Source: Salinivibrio sharmensis (GTDB taxonomy: Bacteria; Pseudomonadota; Gammaproteobacteria; Enterobacterales; Vibrionaceae). From it: a stretch of 64,000 bases of DNA. The translations under genes and the position numbers were made by a program. Location of the stretch: the NCBI RefSeq assembly GCF_001995985.1, contig NZ_MUFC01000008.1:23014-87013 (forward strand), given 5' to 3'. The notes below the pieces were generated by a model. The model searched no databases and was not told the origin of the DNA. It saw only the letters and a program-made list of their open reading frames with translations. Positions 8,117-17,410 of this stretch are shown in pieces. How positions within the stretch are numbered: position 1 is the stretch's first letter; every line of letters starts with the position of its first letter.

Positions 8117-9844
8117 ATGAATCTGGTGATTGTGACGGCGTGCCCAAGTGGCGTCGCCAATACCGTAATCGCGGCTGGGCTGTTAGAAAAGGCCGTGATG
8201 TTAAAAGGATGGACGGCACAGATAGAGTGTCAGTCTAGTGTACAACCAACACAGGCGGTCTCGACTGCCGATATTGAAAACGCTGACCGTGTTCTCTTGG
8301 TCGGTGAGCCAAAAGAGTCGGCTCGCTTTAACGGCAAGCCTGTCTATCAAGTCAGCTTGAATGAGGTGATGGCCGATACCCAAGCAGTATTGGATGCAGT
8401 GGCGAATCATGCGCAGCCTTATTACGCGAAGGCGCAAAGCGAGAGCAACACTGTCAGCATCGTGGGTATTACCGCCTGTCCTACCGGTGTTGCGCATACC
8501 TTTATGGCCGCTGAAGCGATTGAAGAAGCCGCGAAGGCAAAAGGCTACCAGGTTAAAATAGAGACACGTGGTTCGGTAGGTGCGAAAAATGCATTAACAG
8601 ATGAGGAAATTGAAGCGGCGGATCTCGTCTTTATCGCGGCGGATATTGAGGTCGACTTGAGCCGGTTTGCGGGTAAACGTTTATACAAAACCAGTACGGG
8701 CACGGCGTTGAAAAAAGCGTCGCAGACGATCGATGATGCGCTTGCTAACGCAGAGGTCTATCAAACAACGCAAGCGAGTTCATCGAGCGGCAGTGCTAAG
8801 CAAGGTGAACGCACAGGTGTCTATAAGCACTTGATGACAGGCGTATCACATATGCTCCCTCTGGTCGTCGCCGGCGGGTTGGCTATCGCGCTTTCGTTTG
8901 TCTTTGGCATCGAGGCATTCAAAGAAGAAGGGACGCTTGCGGCGGCATTAATGCAAATTGGTGGCGGCAGTGCGTTCGCGCTGATGGTACCGGTATTGGC
9001 CGGGTTTATTGCCTTCTCAATTGCAGATCGCCCTGGTCTGGCGCCCGGCTTGATTGGTGGTATGCTTGCCGCGTCTACCGGAGCAGGCTTTTTAGGCGGC
9101 ATATTGGCAGGCTTTATTGCCGGCTACAGTGCCAAATTTGTGGCAGACAAAGTCAGTTTGCCGGCCTCAATGGAAGCCCTTAAACCCATTCTGGTGATCC
9201 CTTTATTAGCCAGTTTGTTTACCGGTTTGGTGATGATTTACATCGTTGGTGGCCCTGTCTCTGTTGCCATGGAAAGTCTTACCAGCTTCTTACAGGGGAT
9301 GAACTCGACCAATGCGGTGATCCTTGGCGTGGTCTTGGGTGCGATGATGTGCTTTGACCTTGGCGGTCCAGTCAACAAAGCGGCGTATACCTTTGGCGTC
9401 GGCCTGATTGAAAGTGGTACTTATATGCCGATGGCAGCGATCATGGCGGCCGGTATGGTACCAGCACTCGGTATGGGATTATCAACCTTCTTAGCGAAGC
9501 GTAAATTCAATGATGCGGAGCAAGAGGCGGGTAAAGCATCGTTTGTGCTCGGACTTTGCTTTATTTCAGAAGGGGCGATTCCCTTTGCGGCCAAAGACCC
9601 AATGCGAGTGATCCCATCGTGTATCGCAGGTGGTGCGCTGACAGGCGCGATATCTATGCTAATTGGGGCAAAGCTGATGGCACCACACGGTGGTCTTTTC
9701 GTGCTGTTAATCCCGAATGCCATCAGTCCGGTGTTTATGTATCTGGCAGCCATTGCTGCAGGTACGCTAGTAACCGGTCTGGTATATGCGGTGCTTAAGC
9801 CAGTCAGTCAGCCTTCACCACTGACGGCCGCCGAGCAATCATAA
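8117..9844 (+). CDS. fruA: Fructose PTS permease FruA (EIIB'BC)
   Basis: Inner-membrane fructose transporter, 575 residues from ATG 8117. It has two tandem EIIB domains: N-terminal B' with C9 in VTACPSGVAN and B with C121 in ITACPTGVAHT. The EIIC membrane domain starts near residue 235 with about nine or more hydrophobic segments and the conserved GGPVNKAAY motif. FruB phosphorylates it and it imports fructose as fructose-1-phosphate. An in-frame ATG at 8099 is possible, but family proteins begin at the MNLVIVTACPSG strand and a GGGG run precedes 8117. Both EIIB copies keep the cysteine, though the B' domain usually serves as a docking site. A strong terminator follows. Confidence 0.93.
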   Translation: MNLVIVTACPSGVANTVIAAGLLEKAVMLKGWTAQIECQSSVQPTQAVSTADIENADRVLLVGEPKESARFNGKPVYQVSLNEVMADTQAVLDAVANHAQPYYAKAQSESNTVSIVGITACPTGVAHTFMAAEAIEEAAKAKGYQVKIETRGSVGAKNALTDEEIEAADLVFIAADIEVDLSRFAGKRLYKTSTGTALKKASQTIDDALANAEVYQTTQASSSSGSAKQGERTGVYKHLMTGVSHMLPLVVAGGLAIALSFVFGIEAFKEEGTLAAALMQIGGGSAFALMVPVLAGFIAFSIADRPGLAPGLIGGMLAASTGAGFLGGILAGFIAGYSAKFVADKVSLPASMEALKPILVIPLLASLFTGLVMIYIVGGPVSVAMESLTSFLQGMNSTNAVILGVVLGAMMCFDLGGPVNKAAYTFGVGLIESGTYMPMAAIMAAGMVPALGMGLSTFLAKRKFNDAEQEAGKASFVLGLCFISEGAIPFAAKDPMRVIPSCIAGGALTGAISMLIGAKLMAPHGGLFVLLIPNAISPVFMYLAAIAAGTLVTGLVYAVLKPVSQPSPLTAAEQS

Positions 9845-9877
9845 CCAGGTTTTTTCTGGAACAAGCGGATACACCAA

Positions 9878-9903
9878 TAAAAAAGGCCCATTTGGGCCTT
9901 TTC
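9878..9903 (+). terminator. Rho-independent terminator of fruBKA
   Basis: A-run, GGCCCA/TGGGCC stem and T-run lie 34 bases after fruA. Nearly symmetric, so it may also serve convergent gap. Confidence 0.85.
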
Positions 9904-9915
9904 GTTTTGTCAGTC

Positions 9916-11364
9916 TTAAGAAAGCGTTTCTGGCTCGGGAACCATCGGATAGCGAACTCCCATCATCTGCTCCATACAGTGAACCACCTGACAGCTATAA
10001 CCGAATTCGTTGTCGTACCAAATATAAAGCACGCAACGGTTTCCTTCGGCGATTGTCGCTTGACTGTCCACGACGCCGGCAAAGCGCGATCCCACCAAGT
10101 CACTCGATACTAATTCCGTCGACTGGGTAAAGTCTATTTGCCCCGATAGCGGCGAGTACAGGGCAACGTCTTGCAAGTAGGCGTTTATTTCATCTTTATG
10201 GGTTGGATTATCCAAGTTTAAATTGGCAATAGCCATAGAGACATTTGGGGTGGGTACACGCACTGAGTTACCGGTCAATTTACCTTTAAGCTCAGGCAGT
10301 GCTTTGGCAACAGCACTCGCGGCACCGGTAGACGTGAGTACCATATTCAAAGACGCAGATCGACCACGACGATCGCCTTTGTGGTAATTATCAATCAGGT
10401 TTTGATCATTGGTAAACGAGTGAACTGTCTCAATGTGTCCACCATCAATGCCAAATTTATCGTGCATGGCTTTGAGCACGGGTGTGATGGCATTGGTGGT
10501 ACAGCTAGCGGCAGAGATAATTCGATCATCGTCGTTAATCACGTCATGATTGACACCGAATACGACATTTTTAAGTTCGCCTTTGCCCGGCGCGGTGAGA
10601 AGGACTTTCTTGGCGCCTTTGCTGTCAAGATGTTGACTCAGACCTTCTTCATCCCGCCACATGCCTGTGTTATCGACCACCAGTGCATCATGAATGCCGA
10701 ATTGGGTGTAATCGACTTCCGTTGGGTTATTGGCATAAATCACTTGGATAAAATTACCATTGGCAATCATTGCGTTGCGCGATTCATCAACGGTAATGCT
10801 GCCATTGAATGGGCCGTGGACAGAGTCACGGCGCAGTAGGCTGGCGCGCTTTTCCAGATCGCCGTCTTTTCCGCCGCGCACCACGATAGCGCGTAAACGT
10901 AAGGGGTAGCCGGGGCCGCTTTTTTCAATCAGCAAGCGCGCGAGTAGGCGACCGATACGGCCAAAGCCATAAAGTACCACGTCTTTAGGATCAACGCCGT
11001 TCCCCGTTCCTAGCAAATGGCCAAGCTGGCTATGAAGAAAATCAGGGATGCCATTCTCACTGTCATGCTGTTGCCAGTAAGTCCAAGCAAGCTGACCGAT
11101 ATCGATTTTACTGGGAGCAAGATCTAATTCAGCCATTACTTCGATCAATGGCAAAGTTTGGCTGGGCGATAAGGTGCCCCCAGTATAGCGGCGCGCCACG
11201 CGGTGCGCCTTAATGATATCAATGGTGCTAGCGTTGATCAGTTGACGACCAAACAGTTGGATTTCGACGCCTTTTTGGCGATAAAGCTGGCTAAGCAGCG
11301 GATACATGGTTTCAGAGTGAGTTTGACTGGTTTGCCAATCGAGTAGGTAGCTTTCTGGACTCAT
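9916..11364 (-). CDS. Long-form glyceraldehyde-3-phosphate dehydrogenase
   Basis: A 482-residue GAPDH of the extended class found in Vibrio and Pseudomonas, longer than the classical enzyme of about 330 residues. An extra N-terminal helical region (about residues 1-125) precedes the Rossmann start VVLYGFGRIGRLLAR. Catalytic C288 lies in SAASCTTNAI, and the C-terminal WYDNEFGYS motif is present. It interconverts glyceraldehyde-3-phosphate and 1,3-bisphosphoglycerate; cofactor preference and direction cannot be read here. ATG 11364 is chosen because homologues start at MSPESYLLDWQ and AAAAGG precedes it; an in-frame start at 11481 would add 39 low-complexity residues. Its position after the fructose operon may be coincidental. 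Confidence 0.9.
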   Translation of the reverse strand: MSPESYLLDWQTSQTHSETMYPLLSQLYRQKGVEIQLFGRQLINASTIDIIKAHRVARRYTGGTLSPSQTLPLIEVMAELDLAPSKIDIGQLAWTYWQQHDSENGIPDFLHSQLGHLLGTGNGVDPKDVVLYGFGRIGRLLARLLIEKSGPGYPLRLRAIVVRGGKDGDLEKRASLLRRDSVHGPFNGSITVDESRNAMIANGNFIQVIYANNPTEVDYTQFGIHDALVVDNTGMWRDEEGLSQHLDSKGAKKVLLTAPGKGELKNVVFGVNHDVINDDDRIISAASCTTNAITPVLKAMHDKFGIDGGHIETVHSFTNDQNLIDNYHKGDRRGRSASLNMVLTSTGAASAVAKALPELKGKLTGNSVRVPTPNVSMAIANLNLDNPTHKDEINAYLQDVALYSPLSGQIDFTQSTELVSSDLVGSRFAGVVDSQATIAEGNRCVLYIWYDNEFGYSCQVVHCMEQMMGVRYPMVPEPETLS

Positions 11365-11395
11365 GAATCGACCTTTTTCACGAATGATAGTGGGT

Positions 11396-11403
11396 GGGCA
11401 GGG
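11396..11403 (+). other. KOPS-like octamer
   Basis: GGGCAGGG fits GGGNAGGG and points toward dif. Short motif, weak alone. Confidence 0.4.
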
Positions 11404-11678
11404 TGCCCAGTAGGGTATTTGGCTGATCGTCGCCAGCCTTTTGATTTTGCCGCGCAGTCTAAATGATGCGGAATTATTCACCTACTAAAAAAAAGTGGGC
11501 AGAGATAAAGACTTATGACGGTGAGAGGTGGGGGAACGACGGCCACGCTATCTATAAAGTGCGATCAAGGTTTTAACTTATATGAAACAAATTACATTGG
11601 ACACATATAACTGTGAAGTGCTTCGCTCGTTGAGTTATCTTAATAATTAGCAAGAAAAAAGTAAGCAAAGAGAAAAGA

Positions 11679-11738
11679 AAACACAAGTTACACAGGCCTT
11701 TGCAGCGAAGCTTTACAAATCGATAGCAACTTGTGTTT
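11679..11738 (-). terminator. Possible terminator of the DUF3334 gene
   Basis: AAACACAAGTT and AACTTGTGTTT form an 11-base perfect stem with a 38-base loop. On the minus strand it is followed by a TTTTCTTTTCTC run. The long loop makes this only a moderate candidate. Confidence 0.45.
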
Positions 11739-11769
11739 ATGTCTTAGCGACAGTAAAAGGAGAGAGGCG

Positions 11770-12456
11770 CTAAATCCCTAGCTCGTCAAGTAAGTCGTTA
11801 CTGCCGCTGTCTTTTTTATCGTTTTTGTCGTTAGACTTTTCTTCCAATTGACGAACCGTTTCTGCTTCCAGAATGGAATCAGGATCAACCTCTTCCCCTT
11901 CTTCAAAGTCCTGAAGCTGAATAAATTCGGTACGCTCCATGGCAAGCTCAAGATAGAAGATATTGTTGTGCTCAGTGGTAAAGCTCACGCGGCGTGCCTG
12001 TGGCTTGTCGATATTGCTATCGACTGACACGGTAATATTTTTGTTAACCGCCATCATCTTCGGTTGGTTTTGGGTGATAGAGGTTTGAATTGAACGCTTA
12101 ATCTTACCGGTGAAATCGCCAATAATCTGGTTCATCAGTTCACCGAGCACATCGCCCACTTCATCCGCGGTGTGTAAGCTGGCTAACTCTTCTTCGGGGA
12201 TCCCCATATGTTGCATGTAATTGCTGTAAATCTCTAACGCTGCGGCGGAGGAGAAGTTGATCACAACAAGGCCAGAGAAGCCGCCATCAAATAGTACAAA
12301 ACAGCCGAGGTCAGGCTTGAGACTGGTTTTGGCAATTTTTTGCACCATGGCTGCATGGTGTACGGGAGAGTCAGTCGCTTTGGTGAGTACTGCCGTGGCG
12401 GACTGACACAGTTTGAGCAGAATGTCCTCGGAGGTGACTACTTTGGTTTTTCTCAT
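11770..12456 (-). CDS. DUF3334 family protein, CheX/CheC-like
   Basis: A 228-residue cytoplasmic protein of the Vibrio-type DUF3334 family. Residues about 10-190 look like a CheC/CheX fold: GLVVINFSSAAALEIYSNYM, then GELMNQIIGDF, which contains an ExxN pair (E106, N109) followed by glycine, as in the helix that carries the CheX and CheC phosphatase residues. Only one such ExxN helix is obvious, as in CheX. The C-terminal tail (about 195-228) is acidic and low-complexity. The hybrid kinase gene lies 128 bases upstream on the same strand, so the protein may dephosphorylate the receiver of that kinase or of a CheY-type protein. The fold and motif are seen; the activity is inference. Confidence 0.75.
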   Translation of the reverse strand: MRKTKVVTSEDILLKLCQSATAVLTKATDSPVHHAAMVQKIAKTSLKPDLGCFVLFDGGFSGLVVINFSSAAALEIYSNYMQHMGIPEEELASLHTADEVGDVLGELMNQIIGDFTGKIKRSIQTSITQNQPKMMAVNKNITVSVDSNIDKPQARRVSFTTEHNNIFYLELAMERTEFIQLQDFEEGEEVDPDSILEAETVRQLEEKSNDKNDKKDSGSNDLLDELGI

Positions 12457-12584
12457 TATTCACTACCGTCATGGTTGATAAAACTTACTGTCAGTGTGGC
12501 ACTGGATTGCGCGATTTGTACACCGATTTTCCGGATATCCGGATAAGGGATCACATTCATCTGTCTGTGACTGCCTATATTGGG

Positions 12585-15500
12585 TCATTGAGGGTCACGC
12601 GGTAATACCTCCAGCAAGTGATCCAGTGCTGTGTCGATACGGGCTAATGCCTGAACAAGTGCTTCTGTTTGCTGATTGTTAGCGGCTTGCTCGGCCTCAA
12701 GACAGGCCTGGTGAAGCGCCGTCGCACCAATACTGCCTGCTGCCGATTTTTGTTTATGGGCCGCGTCTTTTAATGCGTTCCAATCCTCAAACGGTGGGTG
12801 TGATTGCACCAGCGCTTTCAAGCTAGGGACGCTACGTTTGAGAAAAACATTCACAATGTCTTGATAGGCGTGTTGCTGTCCGCCATATAAGCGATCGATC
12901 ACACTAGCGTCGAGCGTGAGTGTCTCGGTTGCGAAGGGCGCCTGCTGTGTGGGGCGAGGTGTCGGTTGCGTGGTTGGATGAGGGCGATTAATCCAATACG
13001 TCAACCGCTCGTTAAGCGGGTCGAGTTCAATCGGTTTGGTGATATAGTCGTCCATTCCCGCTTCAAAGCATCGTGTTTCTTCGCCACTGAGCGCATTGGC
13101 GGTAATGGCGATAATCGGCACCCAGCGAGATGTTCGCTGCATTTCACGCAGCGCAGCGGTTAACGTATAGCCATCTTTGTTGGGCATATGGCAGTCGGTA
13201 AGGACAAGATCCACCTGATGGTGTTGATATGCCGCGAGTGCTTGATCACCATCATCCGCCATCACCACCTCATAGCCGAGATAATGGAGTTGCTGGGTGA
13301 GTACCTGTTGGTTCGTGAGGTTATCTTCTGCGACTAAAATACACCCGCGAGTGCGTTCGGGATCGCGTGTTTTGGCTTCTGCCTCGTCGGGAAGAGACAA
13401 CATAGCGTCAGATTCCGCCAACATACTGATATCGGGACTTTCAAGCCCAAGGCATACGCGTAGACCGTGGACCAGACGACGATAGGTTAATGGTGAGGCA
13501 AACAGTTCTACGATGCGTTTATCAGGGTGGGTTGCCAGCGATAAGGTATGTTTGAGCGCAATCACATGATCGACAGCGCGTTCAGCGATTAATGTGCTTG
13601 GTTCGGCGTGGGTGGTAATCAATAACCGGTGTGTGGCCAGTTGCTTGTCCGCCTTCGACGGCGATGAATCATGGTGATAAGCGATATCCAAGTGCTCTAG
13701 ATAGCGGCACACCGCGTGATTGAGGGCGTTTTGAGGAATATCCACTTCAACCGATAATTGTTGCGCATGCTCGCGAGTAATCGGTCGCTCTGCAGATTCT
13801 GCTAATGGGTTTACCGTATATTCGATGCGCACGGTAAATCGTGTGCCGTTTCCCTGCTCACTCTCAATGTCAATCTCACCGCCGAGGAGGTCGACAATAT
13901 TCTTACAAATGGCTAAACCGAGCCCTGAGCCTCCAAACTCTCGGGTGGTAGACGACTCCGCTTGGCTGAATGGCTGGAAGATAGTGTCAAGTTTATCAGG
14001 TGCAATGCCGATCCCGTTATCGGTGATGGTAAACACCAGCTGTGCTTTGTGTGTCTGTGGGTTATCAATCGCGTCAATATTGACTGTCACAAAACCAGGT
14101 TGACGGTGCTGGCCACCAGAGAATTTAATCGCATTACCAACCAGATTAAATAGAACTTGCTTCAAGCGGTTGGGATCGCCCACCAGTTGATCGGGGAGGT
14201 GAGGGTTAATGAATAGTGACAGCGTCACCTTCCGCTTGTTGGCATGATGGCTGACGGTATCCATCACTTGCTCTACGGTATCGGACAAAGAAAAGGTGAC
14301 ACGTTCAAATTGCAGCTTTCCGGCCTCGGTGCGAGAAAAGTCGAGGATGTCGTTAATGATGGAGAGTAGAGAGAGCGCTGATTCACGCACTGTACTAATC
14401 AGGCTTTGCTGAGACTGAGTTAATGACGAGCGGCGAAGCATATCGAGCATCCCTATTACACCATTCATGGGGGTGCGGATTTCGTGACTCATAGTGGCAA
14501 GAAATTGTGCTTTGGCGCGAGAGGCACTCTCTGCGCGCTCTTTTTCAGCCATTAATTGCTCTCGAGCCTGATTACGAGAAATGATATGCGCACGAAATAT
14601 CACCAGACCATGGGCGATCTTACCGACTTCATCGGTTCTATCTTGAAAATTACTGGCCGGTGGCGTCATATCGCCAGCCACCAGGCGCTGCATGGAATCG
14701 GCGAGTTTGGCAATCGGCTGAGTGAATGTGCGGTAAATATAAAAGTACATCGCGCCACTGACGAACAAGATAAAAATCAGTAAATAGCCAAGGTTGAGCT
14801 GATTTGAGTGGAGTATTGAACGCAAATCAACCATTGAGCGGGTAACCACTTTTCCTGTCTGTTGTGCGAACGTTGAGAGCGCGTCCTCAAGCGCCTGGTA
14901 TTCTTGGTCACTCAAGGTTCGCACTGCGGTCATGGCGCCGACTTTGGCACTGGGCTGATAGTTATTAAAAATGGCGATACCACTGCGCTTTAAACTGGTG
15001 AAATGGTGGCGGATGTTGGACAGTTTTTTCAGTGAGGCAGGGTCGTTGAGCTCGAACTGAGCCAAGGACAGATAGCGCTCGAATGTCGCCATATCTTCCG
15101 TAAAGCGTTCTCGGCTACTTTCTCGCCCATCTAAATATTGGTTAAGCTCTGTCAGCATATCGCCATTTTCATCGACCAATTCATCAAGATATTGCAACAC
15201 GGCAAGGTTATCTGGCTGTGTGAGCGATTGTGAGGCCTTTAATTCGGCAATTAAGTTATCAATCGGTCGCACCACATCAATGGATAGTCGCATTACTTGT
15301 TTACGTGCCCATTGCTCAGCGACCGGATCAAACTCTGTTAAGACTTTTTGATGAGCGATCCGCTGGTAGCGCTCATAAAGCTGGCTAATCAATGAAAGTC
15401 GCTGCTCTGCATCGGGTTTTATCTCACGTAGGCGCGCCAGTAATTGTTCAAAATCTTGCTGACTTTCTAGAAAAACCGCGAGCGATTCATGACGGCCCAT

Positions 15501-15734
15501 GACATATTTGAGCATGCTGGCATTCATATCACTGGCGGCACGCTGCATGCGCATGGTGATAATTGCGCTCGGGATTTCTTGATGAGTGGCCCGGCCAACA
15601 TCGCGGTTGACACGCTCCTGCATGATGTAGCTCGAGACTGACAGGCCCAGCACCATCAAGGTGATGAAGGTCATGATCAACCCAATCTTACTGACGATAC
15701 TCTTACCAAATGGGCGAGGGTGATTTACCTTCAT
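12585..15734 (-). CDS. Tripartite hybrid sensor histidine kinase (TorS/ArcB-like)
   Basis: Inner-membrane phosphorelay kinase of 1049 residues. An N-terminal helix (about 15-38) and a second near 315-335 flank a roughly 270-residue helical periplasmic sensor. HAMP follows (about 335-390), then HisKA with H417 in MSHEIRTPMNG, HATPase with N (NLVGNAIKFS) and G (GGSGLGLAICK) boxes, a receiver with D847 in TDCHMPNKDG, and a C-terminal HPt with H993 in AAHKQKSAAGS. The all-helical sensor resembles TorS, but no torT, torR or reductase genes are nearby, so the signal is unknown. ATG 15734 is preferred over an upstream GTG because GTAGGAA lies at good spacing. No cognate response regulator is adjacent; the DUF3334 gene is the downstream neighbour. 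Confidence 0.88.
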   Translation of the reverse strand: MKVNHPRPFGKSIVSKIGLIMTFITLMVLGLSVSSYIMQERVNRDVGRATHQEIPSAIITMRMQRAASDMNASMLKYVMGRHESLAVFLESQQDFEQLLARLREIKPDAEQRLSLISQLYERYQRIAHQKVLTEFDPVAEQWARKQVMRLSIDVVRPIDNLIAELKASQSLTQPDNLAVLQYLDELVDENGDMLTELNQYLDGRESSRERFTEDMATFERYLSLAQFELNDPASLKKLSNIRHHFTSLKRSGIAIFNNYQPSAKVGAMTAVRTLSDQEYQALEDALSTFAQQTGKVVTRSMVDLRSILHSNQLNLGYLLIFILFVSGAMYFYIYRTFTQPIAKLADSMQRLVAGDMTPPASNFQDRTDEVGKIAHGLVIFRAHIISRNQAREQLMAEKERAESASRAKAQFLATMSHEIRTPMNGVIGMLDMLRRSSLTQSQQSLISTVRESALSLLSIINDILDFSRTEAGKLQFERVTFSLSDTVEQVMDTVSHHANKRKVTLSLFINPHLPDQLVGDPNRLKQVLFNLVGNAIKFSGGQHRQPGFVTVNIDAIDNPQTHKAQLVFTITDNGIGIAPDKLDTIFQPFSQAESSTTREFGGSGLGLAICKNIVDLLGGEIDIESEQGNGTRFTVRIEYTVNPLAESAERPITREHAQQLSVEVDIPQNALNHAVCRYLEHLDIAYHHDSSPSKADKQLATHRLLITTHAEPSTLIAERAVDHVIALKHTLSLATHPDKRIVELFASPLTYRRLVHGLRVCLGLESPDISMLAESDAMLSLPDEAEAKTRDPERTRGCILVAEDNLTNQQVLTQQLHYLGYEVVMADDGDQALAAYQHHQVDLVLTDCHMPNKDGYTLTAALREMQRTSRWVPIIAITANALSGEETRCFEAGMDDYITKPIELDPLNERLTYWINRPHPTTQPTPRPTQQAPFATETLTLDASVIDRLYGGQQHAYQDIVNVFLKRSVPSLKALVQSHPPFEDWNALKDAAHKQKSAAGSIGATALHQACLEAEQAANNQQTEALVQALARIDTALDHLLEVLPRDPQ

Positions 15735-16082
15735 GACGATTCCTACATCCTTGTCAACGATTGATTTGGGCGTGATCCGTGTTAAATTGCGCGTTGTGTT
15801 GTTTGCTTTCATCACGGTGAAGCCAGACTATACTTCAAGGAGACTGGCGTCAGTCGTTTGTATGATTTGACGTTGCCACTTGGCCCCTTATTCGAGATAG
15901 ACTGAAAGGGAAGAGGACGATGTGAGCAAACACCATGTCATAGAACGATGATCAGTTTATAGTATACAGTGCGCTAAGCACTGCGAAGCGTGACTCGCTT
16001 TCTAATTTCGCCTTCAAGAGGCGCAAATAGCCGACGGGCACGGTACAATAGTGATAGTGGAATAGTCTAAGGACAAGTAATC
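15735..16082. other. Divergent promoter region, kinase and DUF3802
   Basis: 348 bases between divergent genes. Short inverted repeats are seen: CAGTGC/GCACTG near 15967-15983 and CGCCT/AGGCG near 16011-16025. AAGGA just before 16083 is the DUF3802 ribosome site. No gene was seen. Confidence 0.5.
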
Positions 16083-16427
16083 ATGGTAGTAGACTCAGAC
16101 GGGTATCAAGCACTGATCGAACATTTTGCGTTTAATCTCTCAGTGTTTGAAAAACCGGGTGAAGCCATTGGCGATGATACCATTGCCGATATTGTGCACG
16201 ATCTGGTCGCCTCTAATATTATGACCATTTGCGAGCAAAATCCTGGGCTTTCGTCTGCATTGCGCTTCACCATATTACGAGAGGCTGACCGTGTGGTTGA
16301 AGATATGGAAGAAGTGCTGGCGGGTCGGTGGGAGCAACCAGTGACCGCAGAGCAGGTAGGCTTTCTCGAAGAGTACGTTGCCTTGGTAAAAAACCTGTTT
16401 GATGGTGCCATGGTCGAGCTGCGCTAG
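16083..16427 (+). CDS. DUF3802 family protein
   Basis: Small acidic, all-helical protein of 114 residues (MVVDSDGYQALIEHFAF...) that matches the DUF3802 family of Vibrio and relatives. No signal peptide or membrane segment is present and its function is not known. ATG 16083 has AAGGA about ten bases upstream. It is followed after 126 bases by tapT on the same strand and is divergent from the hybrid kinase. Nothing in its sequence suggests enzymatic activity; a protein-interaction role is possible but not supported by direct evidence. Confidence 0.8.
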   Translation: MVVDSDGYQALIEHFAFNLSVFEKPGEAIGDDTIADIVHDLVASNIMTICEQNPGLSSALRFTILREADRVVEDMEEVLAGRWEQPVTAEQVGFLEEYVALVKNLFDGAMVELR

Positions 16428-16553
16428 TGATAAGCGCTGGCGGTAACCGTTTGATGCCTCAATCCCACTGCTTTTATGATTTGGCCGCGCGATACTGACA
16501 CCAGACCTCAGTTCGGTATACTAGCCGGCCCATTGACAACCTCAGACTGTACC

Positions 16554-17303
16554 ATGCGCCAATCCGCCCCGCGTCACGCTATTCATCAGCTTTACTCCAC
16601 CCGCTTGGCACGTGCAACGCGTCCTTACCTCGCACGTGGCGCCGGAGTAGACCGCTGCTCATCATGCATGTTAGTTCGTCATTTTTGCGTTTGTGAGTAC
16701 CGTGCAGCGTGCCAGACCCATGCTGCGTTCATGTTACTTATGTACGATGATGAGGTACTAAAACCCAGTAATACAGGGCGTTTGATTGCTGACTGCGTTG
16801 CGGATACCTACGCTTTTATCTGGTCACGTACGCAACCTGATCCTGATATGCTGGCGTTGTTATCCCGCTCAGAGTTTCAACCCTATGTGGTCTTTCCTGC
16901 TCAGTACACGACCCCGACTCGTATGACGTCGCCGGCACGTATCCATGATAGCGCGAAGCGGCCGTTATTTATCATCATTGACGGTACTTGGCGCGAGGCG
17001 AAAAAAATCTTTCGTAAAAGCCCTTGGCTTGATCATTTTCCGGTTTTAAGTATTGAACCTCAGGCATTATCTCGGTATCGCGTGCGCGATGCTCACGGTG
17101 AAAACCAACTGGCGACAGCAGAAGTGGCTGCTGAAGTGCTTGCTGTCAATCAAGAGCGCAAGGCGGCAGATTACTTAAACCAATGGTTCGATGTTTTTCG
17201 TGAGCGATACCTCGCAGGCAAACGACAAAAACACCTTGCGGAAGACAATGCGTTGACACGCTTTCTTGGTGATCAGCCCCTTTTGAACGATGCTGACACC
17301 TGA
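16554..17303 (+). CDS. tapT: tRNA-uridine aminocarboxypropyltransferase TapT (DTW domain)
   Basis: DTW-domain protein of 249 residues that modifies tRNA uridine-47 to acp3U using S-adenosylmethionine (E. coli TapT/YfiP). Seen in sequence: a cysteine cluster CSSCMLVRHFCVC near residue 35, likely zinc-binding, the SNTGRLIAD segment, and the family signature IDGTWREAKKIF with the D, T and W residues. ATG 16554 gives a start close to family length; an upstream in-frame ATG at 16476 would add 26 unrelated residues. Neither has a strong ribosome site. Stands alone between DUF3802 and nagK. The assignment rests on the DTW signature and cysteine pattern. Confidence 0.85.
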   Translation: MRQSAPRHAIHQLYSTRLARATRPYLARGAGVDRCSSCMLVRHFCVCEYRAACQTHAAFMLLMYDDEVLKPSNTGRLIADCVADTYAFIWSRTQPDPDMLALLSRSEFQPYVVFPAQYTTPTRMTSPARIHDSAKRPLFIIIDGTWREAKKIFRKSPWLDHFPVLSIEPQALSRYRVRDAHGENQLATAEVAAEVLAVNQERKAADYLNQWFDVFRERYLAGKRQKHLAEDNALTRFLGDQPLLNDADT

Positions 17304-17410
17304 GTGAAAAGTCTGGTTGGAAAACAACGAAACTTGGAGCGAATCACGGACTTTTGCCTTGATTTGCTGAATAATCTGGTTAAATAACGACAATTTAAGG
17401 TGGCCTAGCC

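Larger units (their letters stand above)
11365..11769. other. Intergenic region upstream of the GAPDH gene
   Basis: 405 bases between the DUF3334 and GAPDH genes, both on the minus strand. It holds an 11-base inverted repeat, listed separately, and presumably the GAPDH promoter. The middle (11570-11660) is A/T-rich. No gene was seen. Confidence 0.5.

Noticed and set aside
8134..8146. GTGACGGCGTGCC near the start of fruA as a matS site
   Set aside because: The second half differs from GTCAC at two positions; kept out of the matS list.
12585..15734. TorS assignment of the hybrid kinase
   Set aside because: Domain layout fits, but no torT, torR or TMAO reductase genes are nearby, so no gene symbol was given.
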